The translations under genes were made by a program, and so were the position numbers. 64,000 nt of DNA from Neckera pumila (Eukaryota > Streptophyta > Bryopsida > Hypnales > Neckeraceae): contig OZ018409.1 of NCBI GenBank assembly GCA_963969595.1, forward strand, positions 22,104,975 through 22,168,974, read 5' to 3'. The notes under the pieces are model-generated. The model was not told where the DNA came from. It saw only the letters and a program-made list of their open reading frames with translations, and did not search any database. The first letter of the stretch is position 1. Every line of letters starts with the position of its first letter. This document shows positions 11,981-23,419 of the stretch, in pieces.

Positions 11981-12136
11981 GATTAAATTTAGGAAGTAAA
12001 AATCTAGAATTAAACTAGAGGTTAAAACTTAGGATTAAATTTAGGAAGTAAAAATCTAGAATTAAACTAGAGGTTAAAACTTAGGATTAAATTTAGGAAG
12101 TAAAAATCTAGAATTAAACTAGAGTTTAAAAATTAA
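11981..12136. repeat. 52-bp tandem repeat, three copies
   Basis: Units start at 11981, 12033 and 12085 with GATTAAATTTAGGAAGTAAA and are virtually identical. The homologous position in copy 1 (about 1999-2050) has one unit, so the array expanded after the two copies separated. Confidence 0.85.
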
Positions 12137-12800
12137 GAATTAAAAAGCTTAGAGTAGGTTCAGGGGTTAAAATTTAGAGGTAATTTAGAAATCAAAACTT
12201 TAGAGTAACATTTAGAAGTTAAAAGATTAGAGTAGTATTTAGAAGATAGAATTTAGGAGTTAAAATCTAGAAGTGAAAAACGTCGAATAAAACTTAGGGA
12301 TTAAAATTTAGAAAGAAATCTTTGAAGGAAAGTCAAAACTTAGGATTAAAGTAGAAGGATAAAAGATTGAAGTTAAAAGTCAAAGCTAGAAGTAAAAATT
12401 CAATAAGAAGTAAAAAACCTAGAGTCAAGGTAGAAAACATAGAAGTTTATGTAGAAGATTAAAAACTCACAAACCAACTGGGAAAGCCAACGAGTGAGAA
12501 ATATTTGGGAAAAAATACCATGGAAAGGACATATGATAGATAAAGTATCCGGGTAGGCTTTTTTTTTTTTTTTTTTCCTTTATTACCACGCTAGCCTCTT
12601 GAGTAGCAACTAGTTAGTAGACCTTTGCACACCAATCATAGCCACAACTACTGCCATTCACGAAATTAGGAAACTTAGCAAAGCTCCATTGCTTGGAAGG
12701 CACAATGGACCACGCTCGTAACATCCATACATCTAAACATAGTGGATAAAAGGCTAGAATCGGGACGATGTCTGTATTATTACCAAGAGGGGTAATAAAG

Positions 12801-12841
12801 TGCCCACACGGCCCTCTAATACTCTCAAATGTCATCTAATG
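12801..12841. mobile_element. Right-end remnant of CATTAG MITE
   Basis: The segment ending CAAATGTCATCTAATG at 12841 matches the right terminus of the MITE at 4137-4420. The piggyBac coding remnant begins at the next base, so the junction marks a rearrangement that removed the N-terminal part of the transposase. Confidence 0.55.
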
Positions 12842-14010
12842 TTTGAAATTATGTCCCATGACCGTTGGAAGCAAATTTTGAGTTGTCTCCATTTAGTGGA
12901 CAACATCGTAGTAGTAAAAGATCCAAAAGATCCCACATTTTGATAGCATTGCTAAAACAAGCTGGTTGATTGAGATGTTTGTTGAAGTCTTCGAGGTAAT
13001 CTACAATTTGAACAGGAGATTACCGTGGATGAATGTGTAATACTTTATAAAGATTGGTATTACTTCATTAAGCAATTTATGCTTGATAAATCAATCCATT
13101 TTGGTATTAAGGTGTGACTTTTTGCTAGTTAAAAAATCCATTTTTGTTGCAAATTGAAGTTTACTTTGGTGAAGGCTTTGGTAGTGGGGAGCAAAAGTTA
13201 GGGTACCATGTGGTTGATAGGATGATCCGGGGCCTGAGCACCGTGGTCACTGTTTAGTAATAGACAACTTATTTGCAAGCGTAAACCTCTTCCACCATCT
13301 AATGGTACAAAGTGTATGGGCAACCAGAATTGTAAGACGGACAAGCAAGAACCTTCTAGCAAGATTATACAGGGAAGGCAATAGTGAAGTGAGGGGTCAA
13401 TGTTGATACAAACACATGTGTACTCCAAATTGGGCCTTGTGTCTTGGCAATACAAAAACTTGTGACCTTGCTAAGCACGGCTACAGCACCATGGGAACCA
13501 AACATCAAGGTTTTGCATCGTTTATATTGTAGGACTCCAAGGGCAACTAGTAGTGCCTTCATCACCAATGCACCGGCAATATGTGGAGTATATGCATGGA
13601 GTTGATATAACTAACCAATTGCATGGGAACTATTCGGCTCAATTGAGGTGTCACAAGTGGTGGTTGAAGATCTTCCATTTTATTATTGACCAGAGCATGG
13701 TGAACTCCTATATAATATGGATCCACAAGATGGAGCAGTTGGGGCTTAAAGTGATGTCTCACTTTAAGTTCAAAATTGCAGTGGAAATACACCTCATTGA
13801 AGAGGCTCTAAAAAATAGGTAGAGGAAGAAGATGCGACCTAGGCGTGCATTACAAAGGCCTAATTGCACTTATACCCCATTTCACTCCAAACTTAGGCAT
13901 CAGTTTGTGGTCATCTACAGGGATGGTATTGTAATTCTTGCGGGGAGAAGTGGATGTGCCATGACAAGTGTTATTGTACATACCACAAGCAATGCACCCG
14001 TATGTTCTAG
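12842..14010 (+). pseudogene. Decayed piggyBac-type transposase
   Basis: Reading across frames, the characteristic order of a piggyBac (DDE_Tnp_1_7) transposase is visible. It starts with a DRW..ILSCLHLVDN block at 12860-12905. The first catalytic Asp is in VDE (13028-13030), followed by a FGIKV block. The second Asp is in VIDNLFAS (13263-13265). The third is in GVDITNQ (13604-13606), followed by KWW and a helix with NSYI. A C-terminal cysteine-rich finger (C-x2-C-x5-C-x3-C-x-C, then YHKQC) runs from 13930 to a stop at 14010. All three catalytic Asp codons survive, but stops and frameshifts break the frame many times and the N-terminal third is missing. It is not functional. piggyBac is uncommon in plants. 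The identification rests on motif order and is firm for family. Confidence 0.85.
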
Positions 14011-14749
14011 TTGAATCCATTCTAACCTTTTATTCTACAACCGCACAGAAAATTACTATTTCGAACCTGGTGGAACTTGAATCAGAACATTGCAATACAC
14101 AACATGTAAGAGGATGAGAATGACGCCTATGTAGTACCATCTCAACACCACTCATTTTAAGTGGTCTTCTATGGTCACCAATCCCTATATCATATTAAGC
14201 TTGTGACAGCCCCTTTAAAAGTTGTAATCGGGGTGCAAAAAGTGATTATGGATCATGTTGCAAAGCATTTTATCTCATAAAAAATTAGATTGTTTAGGAG
14301 ATAATAATAATTTGGATTTGGACTACAAAAGGTCAAGTAAATGTGATTTTTATAATTTATTTTAAATGTTCTACATGTTTTGTTCTTCTTACATGCATGC
14401 CTACAATTGTTATTGTCTATATTTTCTAATTTGTGCTATTAACTATAATCTTGTTGTATTTTTTCCTTCTTGTATTGGTATCTTGTGGCACCATAAGAAA
14501 CCCTTGTTTTAGGGGATGTTTTCACTATTTTTTGGAACGCATTTTTGTGGACATTATAGTTGACAACCTATGTTTTTATGTCAACAATGATATTCAATAA
14601 AAACATGGGTTTTTGAAAATGAAAAAATGTCTATCGAGAACTTGGTCCTTTGGTTCTGTATACTCCTTTATCAATGGAATTTGTCCATGTGTTTTCAAAA
14701 AAAACAATGCAAGTAATAGAAAAAAATAAAATCTAAAAAAAGATAATTA
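14011..14749. other. Interior of composite repeat 2 downstream of transposase
   Basis: AT-rich and present only in copy 2. It probably holds the 3' flank of the former transposase gene. No TTAA-CCC type terminus could be placed here. Confidence 0.4.
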
Positions 14750-14836
14750 TAAAATGTTGAAATAGAATTGGAATTACATTATTGCAATGGTGCTAAAGAA
14801 AGAGGTGAAGAAAAGCAATATAATCTTTAAAAGGGA

Positions 14837-15019
14837 TTGCACCACTCTAGCATTCAACCATTAAAAAACCTTCCACTTAGTGCTATGGATTGCAATGTGA
14901 GAGATGTGGGTCTTAGAACATTGCATGTGCTCAATGATGAAACAATCTACAAAATTTTGAGCAACTTGGATGGGCATGTTTTAGCTTATGTGGCACTGAA
15001 ATCCCAAAGTAAGCTTTAG
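14837..15019 (+). pseudogene. F-box-like gene fragment in composite repeat (copy 2)
   Basis: Duplicate of the fragment at 2830-3011, here with a DGH instead of DEH triplet, which is closer to the F-box/JmjC pattern. After the stop, other frames give SWRDAAM and YKLFILELKAK, which also resemble the W..L.le.lkg part of such proteins. Coding capacity is broken. The family call is tentative. Confidence 0.35.
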
Positions 15020-15264
15020 GTGCTTCTTGGAGGGATGCTGCCATGGTCTATAAACTCTTCATTTTAGAGTTGAAGGCAAAATAGAATTTTACAAGGCATC
15101 AAGATATATACACAATGTGACTTTTACTCCTATCAAGATAAATAAACGATGTCTACAATTATAGGGTACTAGAAGCTGCTATATCCTAAGTAACCAACAC
15201 TACAATGGTTGTAAGCAACAATCTAATGCACAAGCAGTGAAAATACATACTAATTTTTCTTTGT

Positions 15265-15340
15265 AATTATCTAATAGCAAGTTCTGCCACAATGAGTCAT
15301 CTGCTGCGTGAACACGTAGAAAGCTTTGCTGGCACCTAAA
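15265..15340 (-). pseudogene. Second F-box-like fragment, opposite strand (copy 2)
   Basis: Reverse strand encodes SKAFYVF and, one base out of frame, DDSLWQNLLLDNY, as in copy 1 at 3273-3349. It would follow naturally on the C-terminal side of the plus-strand fragment but is inverted relative to it. Confidence 0.35.
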
Positions 15341-16124
15341 TCAAACAACTGCCACCCAAATCTTGTGCATCGCTCCATCCAGTGACCCTATGACCGGAGG
15401 CCATCAATTTTGTCACAGTAGCCCTTCATTGGATACGTAGCTTACTACCCAATAATACGGATCTATCAATAACATAGACAACTCATTTTAGATCCATCCA
15501 ACACTTCCCAATTTATCATGTTCAACAATTTTTTCCACTTGGTATTTAGGCATTTGGGTAATGTGCTTTGTTATAGTATGTATAGGTAGGAATTTTTTTG
15601 CCTTCCATATAGTCTTTATTTGTAGATCTAAAGCCTATTGTATTCTCTAATCATTGAAAATAAGGTGATGTAGATGGTGAGTCTCTCTAGACTCTCGATT
15701 GTTAAAGGATTAAGAATCAACTGATTTATGCGGAATAGAAGCTTTACACCGTATAGAAGTTTTATTGGATACCATGGTGAGATGTTTGAATGGTATTTGC
15801 TAAACCCCACAACTCTACAGAAGTTCTATTTGCTTCATTTTGACAATATTTATTTGTAAAAATGCATCTTTGTAATTAAAAATTGTAGGAGAATTGATAC
15901 AAAGTTGCAACAATGAGTCATTGTTCCCTTATTTTACAATAGAATCTTGTTTCAATTCAAGAACAATTCATAATTGTTTTTTAATTAAGACAAAAAGGTA
16001 TTGTTTTTGCATTGTTTCTCATTGTTTCAATGGTCATTGCATCAATTCAACAACAATAAACAATTGCTTTCTAATTGACACAAAAAGGTGTTAGTTTAGT
16101 ATTATTTTCCAATTTTTTCAATGA

Positions 16125-16262
16125 CATTAGATGACATTTGAGGCCTCTAAGAGACTGCAAGTTATCTTGCATTCCTAGAATGCGGGAATACAGGATAACT
16201 GCTAGCTGATGTGGCCAAAATTGTGCCATGTCATTTAAATTAAAAAAAATGTTACAATGATA
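16125..16262. mobile_element. Truncated CATTAG MITE
   Basis: The left half of the MITE matches 4137-4262 (CATTAGATGACATTTGAGGC to GATGTGGCCAAAATTGTGCC) and then breaks off at 16262, where unrelated sequence begins. Confidence 0.7.
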
Positions 16263-19200
16263 TTCTATGACTACGTTTGCAGTCATTGTAGACATATATG
16301 ACTGTCACTGAAATTTGGAATTCCCAGTCATTGTAGACGAGTCTTTTATGACAATGACTGGGGCTTTTATATCACCATAAAAAGAGTGTAGAACCAAAAT
16401 AGGGTTGTACTATACCCATTATAGTATTTGGTCTAGTTTTGATTTTATACCTAAAATTTTCCTAAACCTCGCCTAGAAATAGAGTTTGAATTACAAGATA
16501 GCAGGATTTGGAGGATTTTAGTCATATAGCCCCAAAAGGGCTAAATTCCACTAGAAGGTGGTGATGCATGGCTAGATTGGTCCTAGGAATTCACAGTGGG
16601 TCATATGTCGGGTCCCAAATTAGGTTTTGAATTCCTCATTAGATCGACGAATTCTCGGAAATCCTAATTGTTAGCATGTAGGAGCCACTAAACTCAAGAC
16701 GAGGCCATGGAAGAATCTATAGCCCAAAGATGGTATTTTGGGGTGAATCCCATGCCAGGAGTTTAACGGCAAAATCAATTTGCCAAGATTTCCTCATCGG
16801 CAAAAAACTCCCGCGTCATTGACAAATCAAAGAGACGGCGTAAAAATTGAATATCAATTATGCAAGACAAAAAATTCCAATTTTTCTCTATCTTATGCAA
16901 AGAAAATTTGAATGATAGACAATTTGTAAATGAACTATATCCCATTATACTATCCAAATCAACAAAAAATTTGACCATTTTGTTAACTTGTGCCAAATCA
17001 AAAAATATATATAAAAAAATATCAATAAAATACCCAAATTAACAAAAATTTGGTTTTCTATCCTATCCAGAATATTCTAGACTGGGCCCATTATTAGTCG
17101 CCTAATCTTGCTTTATAGTGGCCAATTTTAAACCGACAATCTCACATTTACAAAGATTTTTCTTAACCAACACACTTTATGAATCACTTGTTGAAATGGT
17201 TGTGAATTTTTTTCATACTTAAAAACTATTCATTGTTCTTAGGGATTCATTTTTCATTTTTTTAAAACATCAAAAATCTAAAAAAAATTATTTGCTTTTC
17301 GCATTAGATTGTGTTGGCTTTTTGGTGCATTCAAAAAAAATTCAAAAATTTTGTGATTTGTTTCCCACAAAATTGAAATAGTTGAAAGTTTTTTTTTTCC
17401 ACAATAAACTTTGGATATTTTCTGATGTAAATTTTTTTTTCCAATTTCCTTTTGGAATATATCATTTAAGTTTTTTGTTGTATTTTTAAAAAAATTTGAA
17501 AAATTTGAAATTTTTTTTTTTGACAAAATTATAATGGTTGGGAGTTGGATTTTTCCAAATTAGACTTTAGATATTTTTAGTGATGTTAAAACCTTTGTTT
17601 TCCAAGCTTTTATGTATTTCTAGAAAAGTACTTGTAAAATTTTTCAAAAAATCCTTTTTTTGAGAAAATCATGATGGTTAGAAGCTGTTCATTTTTCAAA
17701 GAGGACCAGATAATTTTAGCAATGTTAAAAATTGTTTTTCTTTGCAAAAAATTTTCACAACTTCCCTTTCAATTTTTTAAGAAATGCCTTCAATTAGTGT
17801 CCATGTCGTACAAATTCCGTACTGTAAGTCAATTCAAAATGTAATCAGTGATGCTTTTATCAAGCATTATTTAGACACTAAATCCTCACGGAATTGATTA
17901 TACATGGTTTGCATCCGGCATTAATACGATGGTAATATACACAGAAGAGACACAATATTTGTATTGTTATACTGGATGTCGTTTACGTGCAAATGGGATG
18001 GATGTCGTTTACTTCAAAGCCCATGTAATCCGTACATTTGTACGAACCAACGGAATCCGTACAATATTTATATTCAGATATTCAGACACTCAATCATATA
18101 GGAAGTTTGAGATGCACATCTCCATTCTCCAACATGCATATTGTAATTGTATTATAAGGCCTTTTCTTGCTCCATTTTTGTTGGCTTTTTTGTGTCTTGT
18201 ACACAACCTAATTCCTAAAAGACTGGGGGTGCAAAATCCATGTTGTAGAAGCCACTTGGTGGCCTTGTGGTCCTTTAAGAATTAGATAATGACTTTTACA
18301 ACAAGATGTATAAATTCTATCTATGATCTAATTGTATTCTTTCAACCTATTTCTCTCTACTTCCCCCTGTTGACTTTTCTACAAATTTTTTTCTATATTT
18401 TTTTCCTCTATTTTTGAAAATATTCTAAAATTACAATCTTTGACTTCTATTAAATAATTTCTAGTTTTTCGAGGAATCAAATAATTGTTATGACATAAGC
18501 CTCACATGACATAAGTGCTCATTAAGTATGTATTTAAGACCTTAAAACTTCATTTGGTCAACCATGCGTATTGTAATCAATAATTTCTATTCAATAAATA
18601 ATCAAACCTCTATAAGCGGGTCAAATTTGTCCCTTAACTATGCCCAAAGCTTTGAGTTACAACTTAGAATCTACAAATCTATTTCCAACATTTAGACTCT
18701 CCCCCATCTCAAAGTTCATAACCGACGAATTGTTAGCAGTTATCATGTAGTTACTATTACTTCATAGGTGCTTACGTTAATTTGCAAGTTATTGCATCGT
18801 TACGATGCACATGAAAACTACAAAGAAATGACACTATTTTGTAATTTATATTAACTATGTAGCTTTTATACGTTAATCACAAGTGCGCAAAAAACAAAAA
18901 TTATGCACAAAAATTTACATTCTTTATTGTACATTTTCTGTGCATTGAAGGACACGGAAAATCCATGACAACAATGTCATTGGAGTCATTACTGGATTAT
19001 AATGCTTATTAAATGGTATCACTGTTCCAAAAAGTATTGTCAGTGTTCAATTGTGGATCATCATTCTAATTTATAAAAATTCCTTAACTAAATCCTTGGC
19101 ATTTTGAATTATATCCATTGTCACTGTAGGCCATCAAATTTAAGTTCGAACTAAATCCATCAATAGGCTATGAAGAAACTTGATAAGAAATTTGCATAGT

Positions 19201-19392
19201 AAAAGAATTACTTCATTTTAGCTTAAATTGATTACATGAGTAGGTTAGCAAGAAACTTGGTCACATACTGCTGGAATCTCTTCATTGGCAATTAGTGAGA
19301 GTTGAAGGTGGAGAGGTCTTTTTTATACTATAATCTAATCTATGAACACTCAAAAGATATGGGATAACTTGAAGATGAAAGCTTCATTTCTC
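16263..19392. other. AT-rich region without recognised genes
   Basis: Contains short GTCATTGTAGAC-type inverted and direct motifs at 16270-16370, T-rich low-complexity sequence at 17150-17780, and paired CCGTAC motifs near 17815 and 18025. Open frames such as 17929-18285 have no recognisable family or splice context. No gene is supported. Confidence 0.4.
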
Positions 19393-19811
19393 ATAGTCAA
19401 GTTATTTTGAAAATGTATAAATCATGTTCAAAGTAGAAATTCAGACCTCAATTTGGCATAGATTAATACATTTTTTCAAAAAACTTTGATCTAATATAAA
19501 TTGGTAAATGAATCCAAGTTTCATCTCCAAAAGTCCGTTTATGATTTAGAGCCTTCAATAAAAAGTTATGGACAAAATTCAAAGGCAACGTTTGAAAATG
19601 TCAAAAAAATATCCTTTCTAACACGACTCTAAACTTTGTCCATAACTTTTAATTGGAGACTTTAAATCTCAAACGGATTTTTGGGCATGAAAGCTAGATT
19701 CATTTACCAATTTTTTTCAGTTCAAAATTTTTTGAAAAAAATTATTTTATTATGCCTAAATGAGGTCTAAATTTTTACTTTGAAACAATTTTTGCTTTTC
19801 AATTGACTTAG
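19393..19811. mobile_element. Foldback element (arms about 200 bp)
   Basis: Left and right halves are imperfect inverted repeats along nearly their whole length. For example, AATTGGTAAATGAATC on the left faces GATTCATTTACCAATT on the right, and AAAAGTTATGGACAAA faces its complement near the centre. There are no coding regions. The AAAGTTATGGACA core also occurs inside several TTAA-flanked elements, so it may be a relative that has lost its ends. Confidence 0.65.
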
Positions 19812-20169
19812 TATTGAAATTGTGAAAAATAAAAATATGCAATGTTAGTACAATAACTATGTACAGACATGATGTTGTGTGATTATTGCACTAACTTCAT
19901 GTGTCTTAGAAATCACTAATGTTGCACAAAATTAGTTGCCCATCACTAAACCACTGAAGTCATACAGATTTTGTCATGCATAGTTATCGTACAACTTTTG
20001 CACTTCAAACTCACATATGAATGATATATTTAAATTGCATGGTAGTAATGGATGTCAATATTGTATCACAACAATATTTCCAAATTCATGAATGTAAAAT
20101 GAAAGCAATGCCCGACGATAATCGTACAATTACTAGTGACAATTTGTGACATGGGAACTTTGTGATGTA

Positions 20170-20305
20170 GTCCTAGACACATAATTTTAAGTAATGACCT
20201 TTAATGAGATTTTCAGCAAAATTTTACTTAAAATGCATGTGTTTTAAGTAAAATTTTGCTGAAAATCTCATTAAAGGTCATTACTTAAAATCATGTATCT
20301 AGGAC
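20170..20305. repeat. Near-perfect 136-bp hairpin
   Basis: Two arms of about 64 nt pair with only two mismatches around a loop of about 8 nt (TGCATGTG). The innermost 48 bp is perfect. A transcript in either direction would make a long, miRNA-precursor-like or siRNA-generating hairpin. No transcription evidence exists in the sequence. It could equally be a recent tiny foldback transposon. Confidence 0.85.
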
Positions 20306-20349
20306 CATACTTAAAAACTCACTTAAAACATTCTTTTTTCTTGTAGTGT

Positions 20350-20672
20350 GGATTCTTTCAAAAAAGACTCTTTAGAACCCAAGGAAGGCTCTTTGGATCC
20401 AAGAAACCCTTCTTAATGCCAAAAGACTCTTGTAAATAAGGCTATTTAAAATCCAAAAAAGTTCCTTGGATTCCAAGGAGACCTTCCTTAGTGCCAAAGG
20501 GCTCTTTCAAAAAAGACTTTAGAACCCAAGGAAGGCTCCTCGGATTCTGAATAGCCCTTCCTTGGTGCCAAAGACTCTTTTAAAAAAACACTTTGGAACC
20601 CAAAAAAGGCTCCTCAAATCCAAGAAGCCCTTTTTTGGTGCCAAAAGACTCTCGCAAGGAAGACTTTTGGGC
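20350..20672. repeat. 74-bp degenerate tandem repeat, about 4.5 units
   Basis: The landmark TGCCAAA recurs at about 20417, 20492, 20566 and 20639, giving periods of 75, 74 and 73. Each unit contains CTCTTTCAAAAAAGACT, AACCCAAGGAAGGCTC and AAGCCCTTC-like blocks. It is followed at 20725-20840 by related GAGCC..GGCTC hairpins. Non-coding. Confidence 0.8.
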
Positions 20673-20839
20673 TTCTCGGAATTTTAAGATAAGAACAACC
20701 ATTCTTACTCTTTATTATTATCTCCCTATGAGCCTCTTTGGAACAGAGGAGGCTCTTAGGGATCCCTTGTGAATGTGGTATATAAGATGATTATTGTCTT
20801 TCTAAGAGCCTTCACAAAACCAAAAAGGCTCTTAAAACC

Positions 20840-22664
20840 TTACACAAGATTGGTATGTGTACATTCCAATACAAACAATTTACATCACTTGCATTTATAT
20901 CAGATAATTTTGCCTTATCCATCTCTAAATTAGATGCTTTATGATGCAACTGACTTCATTTAATATGAAAAATTCAGGGCTGGATTTTTTTTCACCCACC
21001 AATTTTTGTCTACATTCATCCATCATCATCTTCATCCATCTAAAGCAATGAATAAAATAAATGATTTACATCCAAATTTTTTTTTTCTTAAACTTCATAT
21101 CTAAATGTATAATTTTGAAACCTAAAAATATAATAAATAAAAAATTTGTTGTTCAAATGCAATTGCTCGTTGCTCAACGCTTGTTGCTCATTACTCACAC
21201 TTTAGCAATCTTGGTTTAAATGCATTAGATTTCATTTTCTATCAACTAATCTAATTAGTGCTTGATTTGTATCAACCATCGCAATCAACTAATATAATCA
21301 GTCAATCTCATGGCAAGTCCCAATAGTGTATCGAGGCAAGCTTAATTTCCATCCCGGATTTTTAGGCTTGGTCCTACCTTGATGCTCTGGTTCGTCTATA
21401 GGCTTTGATTCCTTTCCAATTTTTTTCCTAAATCCTCAAAAGAAATTATTTAATTCTGAATTGCTTTATTCCTCTCTACTTCTCTTCTAAATTCTATGAA
21501 GAATTAAAATATATTAATTAAAATACAAACATGTGCCACCCCAAATAATTAGATGTTAATTCTGTAATAGGCACATCATACAATATAAAATAATCTTTTT
21601 TTATAGACTTTAAACAAAGTACGCTTTAAACCTCAAGGAATAGCCCCTAGTGCCAAAGTACAAGAGGCCCATCTTAGATTGCCCACCTGTTCCTTGGGCT
21701 ACCCCAAAAGAAAAGAAAAATAACTACCAAAAAAATGTGACTGCAAAATATGACTAAGACAAATATATAACTCAACATTCTTTGTTCTCCAGCCAAATTT
21801 TCTTTAGGCTGATCCAAAAGAATGTCACTACCAAAGAGATGTGATTACAAAATATGACTGAAGCAAAATATAATTGAAGCAAAAAAATATGATTGAAGCA
21901 AAAATATAACTGGCAAATAGAACTCGGCGTTTGCCAAACATATTCCACGCCGTTTCCTACAAATTGCTTTGGCATTTCCAATGGGCGTATAATATACACT
22001 AATACACTTGAGAACTACAAGGCCAAAATATGATTGATAGTCATATTTTGCAATCGTTTTTTTTCCCAAAGTGTTGGCCTCCCAGAACATATGACTACAA
22101 GCAATTGCCAATCATCTCCAATCATATTTTTATAGTCATCAAATATCCTTTTTTTTGTATCAAGGGGCACCAATGAATATGTGAGACTTTACATAGTGCG
22201 TCAAAAATAGTTCATATGTTTTTCAATATATTAGGCTAATATTTTATTAGATTTTTTTAGCTTGATTTTTTGGAAATAATTAGCACCACGCTTGCTTTTC
22301 ACTTTGAATGACCTAATTTATCACAAGCAAAAAACCCATCTCATCATACATTGGCAAATGATCCATTAAAAATTTTGCATCAACCTATGACACTTTTTTC
22401 AACAAATGTGATTGGAGCTGTACTAGGTTGAGTTAGTGGCTACAGTCAATATCTTGAATGGTGGTGATGGAGTGATAGTGACTACAAATAGGAACTTCCA
22501 CCTTATGAGTCTAAATTCACCATAGGAAATGATTTTTTTAGGCCTTAAAATTGTGACCATGTTTGAAAACATTGCGATTGCTCTAAGTGAATAAGATGAT
22601 CACTATGGATACACTTTTTGGTGATTTTGCTAGAGACTCCCATTACAAAAGTTTTCAGGCCTCA
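20840..22664. other. AT-rich region, short repeats, no gene
   Basis: Includes an array of about 17-20 bp units (AATATGATTGAAGCAAA) at 21843-21912. The minus-strand open frames over it are repeat artefacts. No gene or RNA recognised. Confidence 0.45.
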
Positions 22665-23130
22665 AGAAGGCCATTAGTTCTGTACCCCCCTTTGCAATTT
22701 CGGTGCAATTAAAGAATTTTTTTATATTAAAAAATTGATCTGATGTGGCACTACTTGTGCCACGTCAGCACCACATCAGCATATCTAATATTTTATATTT
22801 TTTAATATTTTTTAATATTTGTTTATGAAAAATAATAATTTTTTATTACAAAAATAATTTTTTATTTTTCTGTACTTGCACTGCCGGGGTGCCGAAAATC
22901 AGAAACTGGCGGCCTTTTGCAGGCCTCAAAATTTTCCTAATGTTTGGGACAACTGGGCACCGTACTTCAAAAATTCATAACAAATTCATACTTTATCAAA
23001 AAAATTCAATTGCTCTCTCCATTTCTCACATTTGTCTTTACGTGGGATTTAAAATTAATAAAAAAAGTCGACAATGCTAATAGGGCAAACCAGTCATTGA
23101 GGTTGGTGTACCTTGTTATTGTACGTTGAA
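22665..23130. repeat. Possible distant relative of the composite-repeat head
   Basis: Shares landmarks in order with 1375-1710: a GTGCAATT block, a TCTGATGTGGC palindrome, a GGCC..CAGG..AAAATTTT block, and a final GACAATGC...AGTCATT. Similarity is weak, so relationship is only suggested. Confidence 0.3.
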
Positions 23131-23419
23131 AACCTTATCCTTTCTTATGTGACGTATTTCATTTTGTTGCGTCTAAGTTGGAACTGGTACGTTTATGTCT
23201 TTCATTTAATAAAAAAAATGCATTTCCCCTTTCAATGGCATTGGTCCTTTTTTTTGTTTAAATTTAGAATTTAAAATGCAAATTCCAACCCTACTTGATG
23301 GAAGTTTGCCCTGGAAGCGTGGATGAAGAATATAGTTTAATGTAAAGTGTGTTTTGGTGAGACGCCTAATTTAGTACCAACCTAGGGCTTAGGAATTTGG
23401 GTCAAAGCACAGTACCATT

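Larger units (their letters stand above)
11365..16262 (+). mobile_element. Composite repeat, copy 2 (carries piggyBac remnant)
   Basis: Positions 11365-12790 match 1375-2720, and 14750-16262 match 2736-4262, at roughly 95 percent by eye. The extra internal 12790-14750 contains the right-end remnant of a small MITE and then a decayed piggyBac transposase. The right boundary of homology falls inside a truncated MITE. Copy 1 at the corresponding point reads smoothly across, with only a few AT-rich bases in common. The relationship can be read as deletion in copy 1 or insertion in copy 2. Confidence 0.7.

Noticed and set aside
12614..12835. Minus-strand frame of 73 codons in composite repeat 2
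   Set aside because: It keeps an open frame in both copies, but no domain is recognisable and it is opposite in strand to the transposase. Coding is not supported.
21772..22111. Minus-strand frames rich in Phe, Leu, Tyr and His
   Set aside because: They come from a short AATATGATTGAAGCAAA repeat array.
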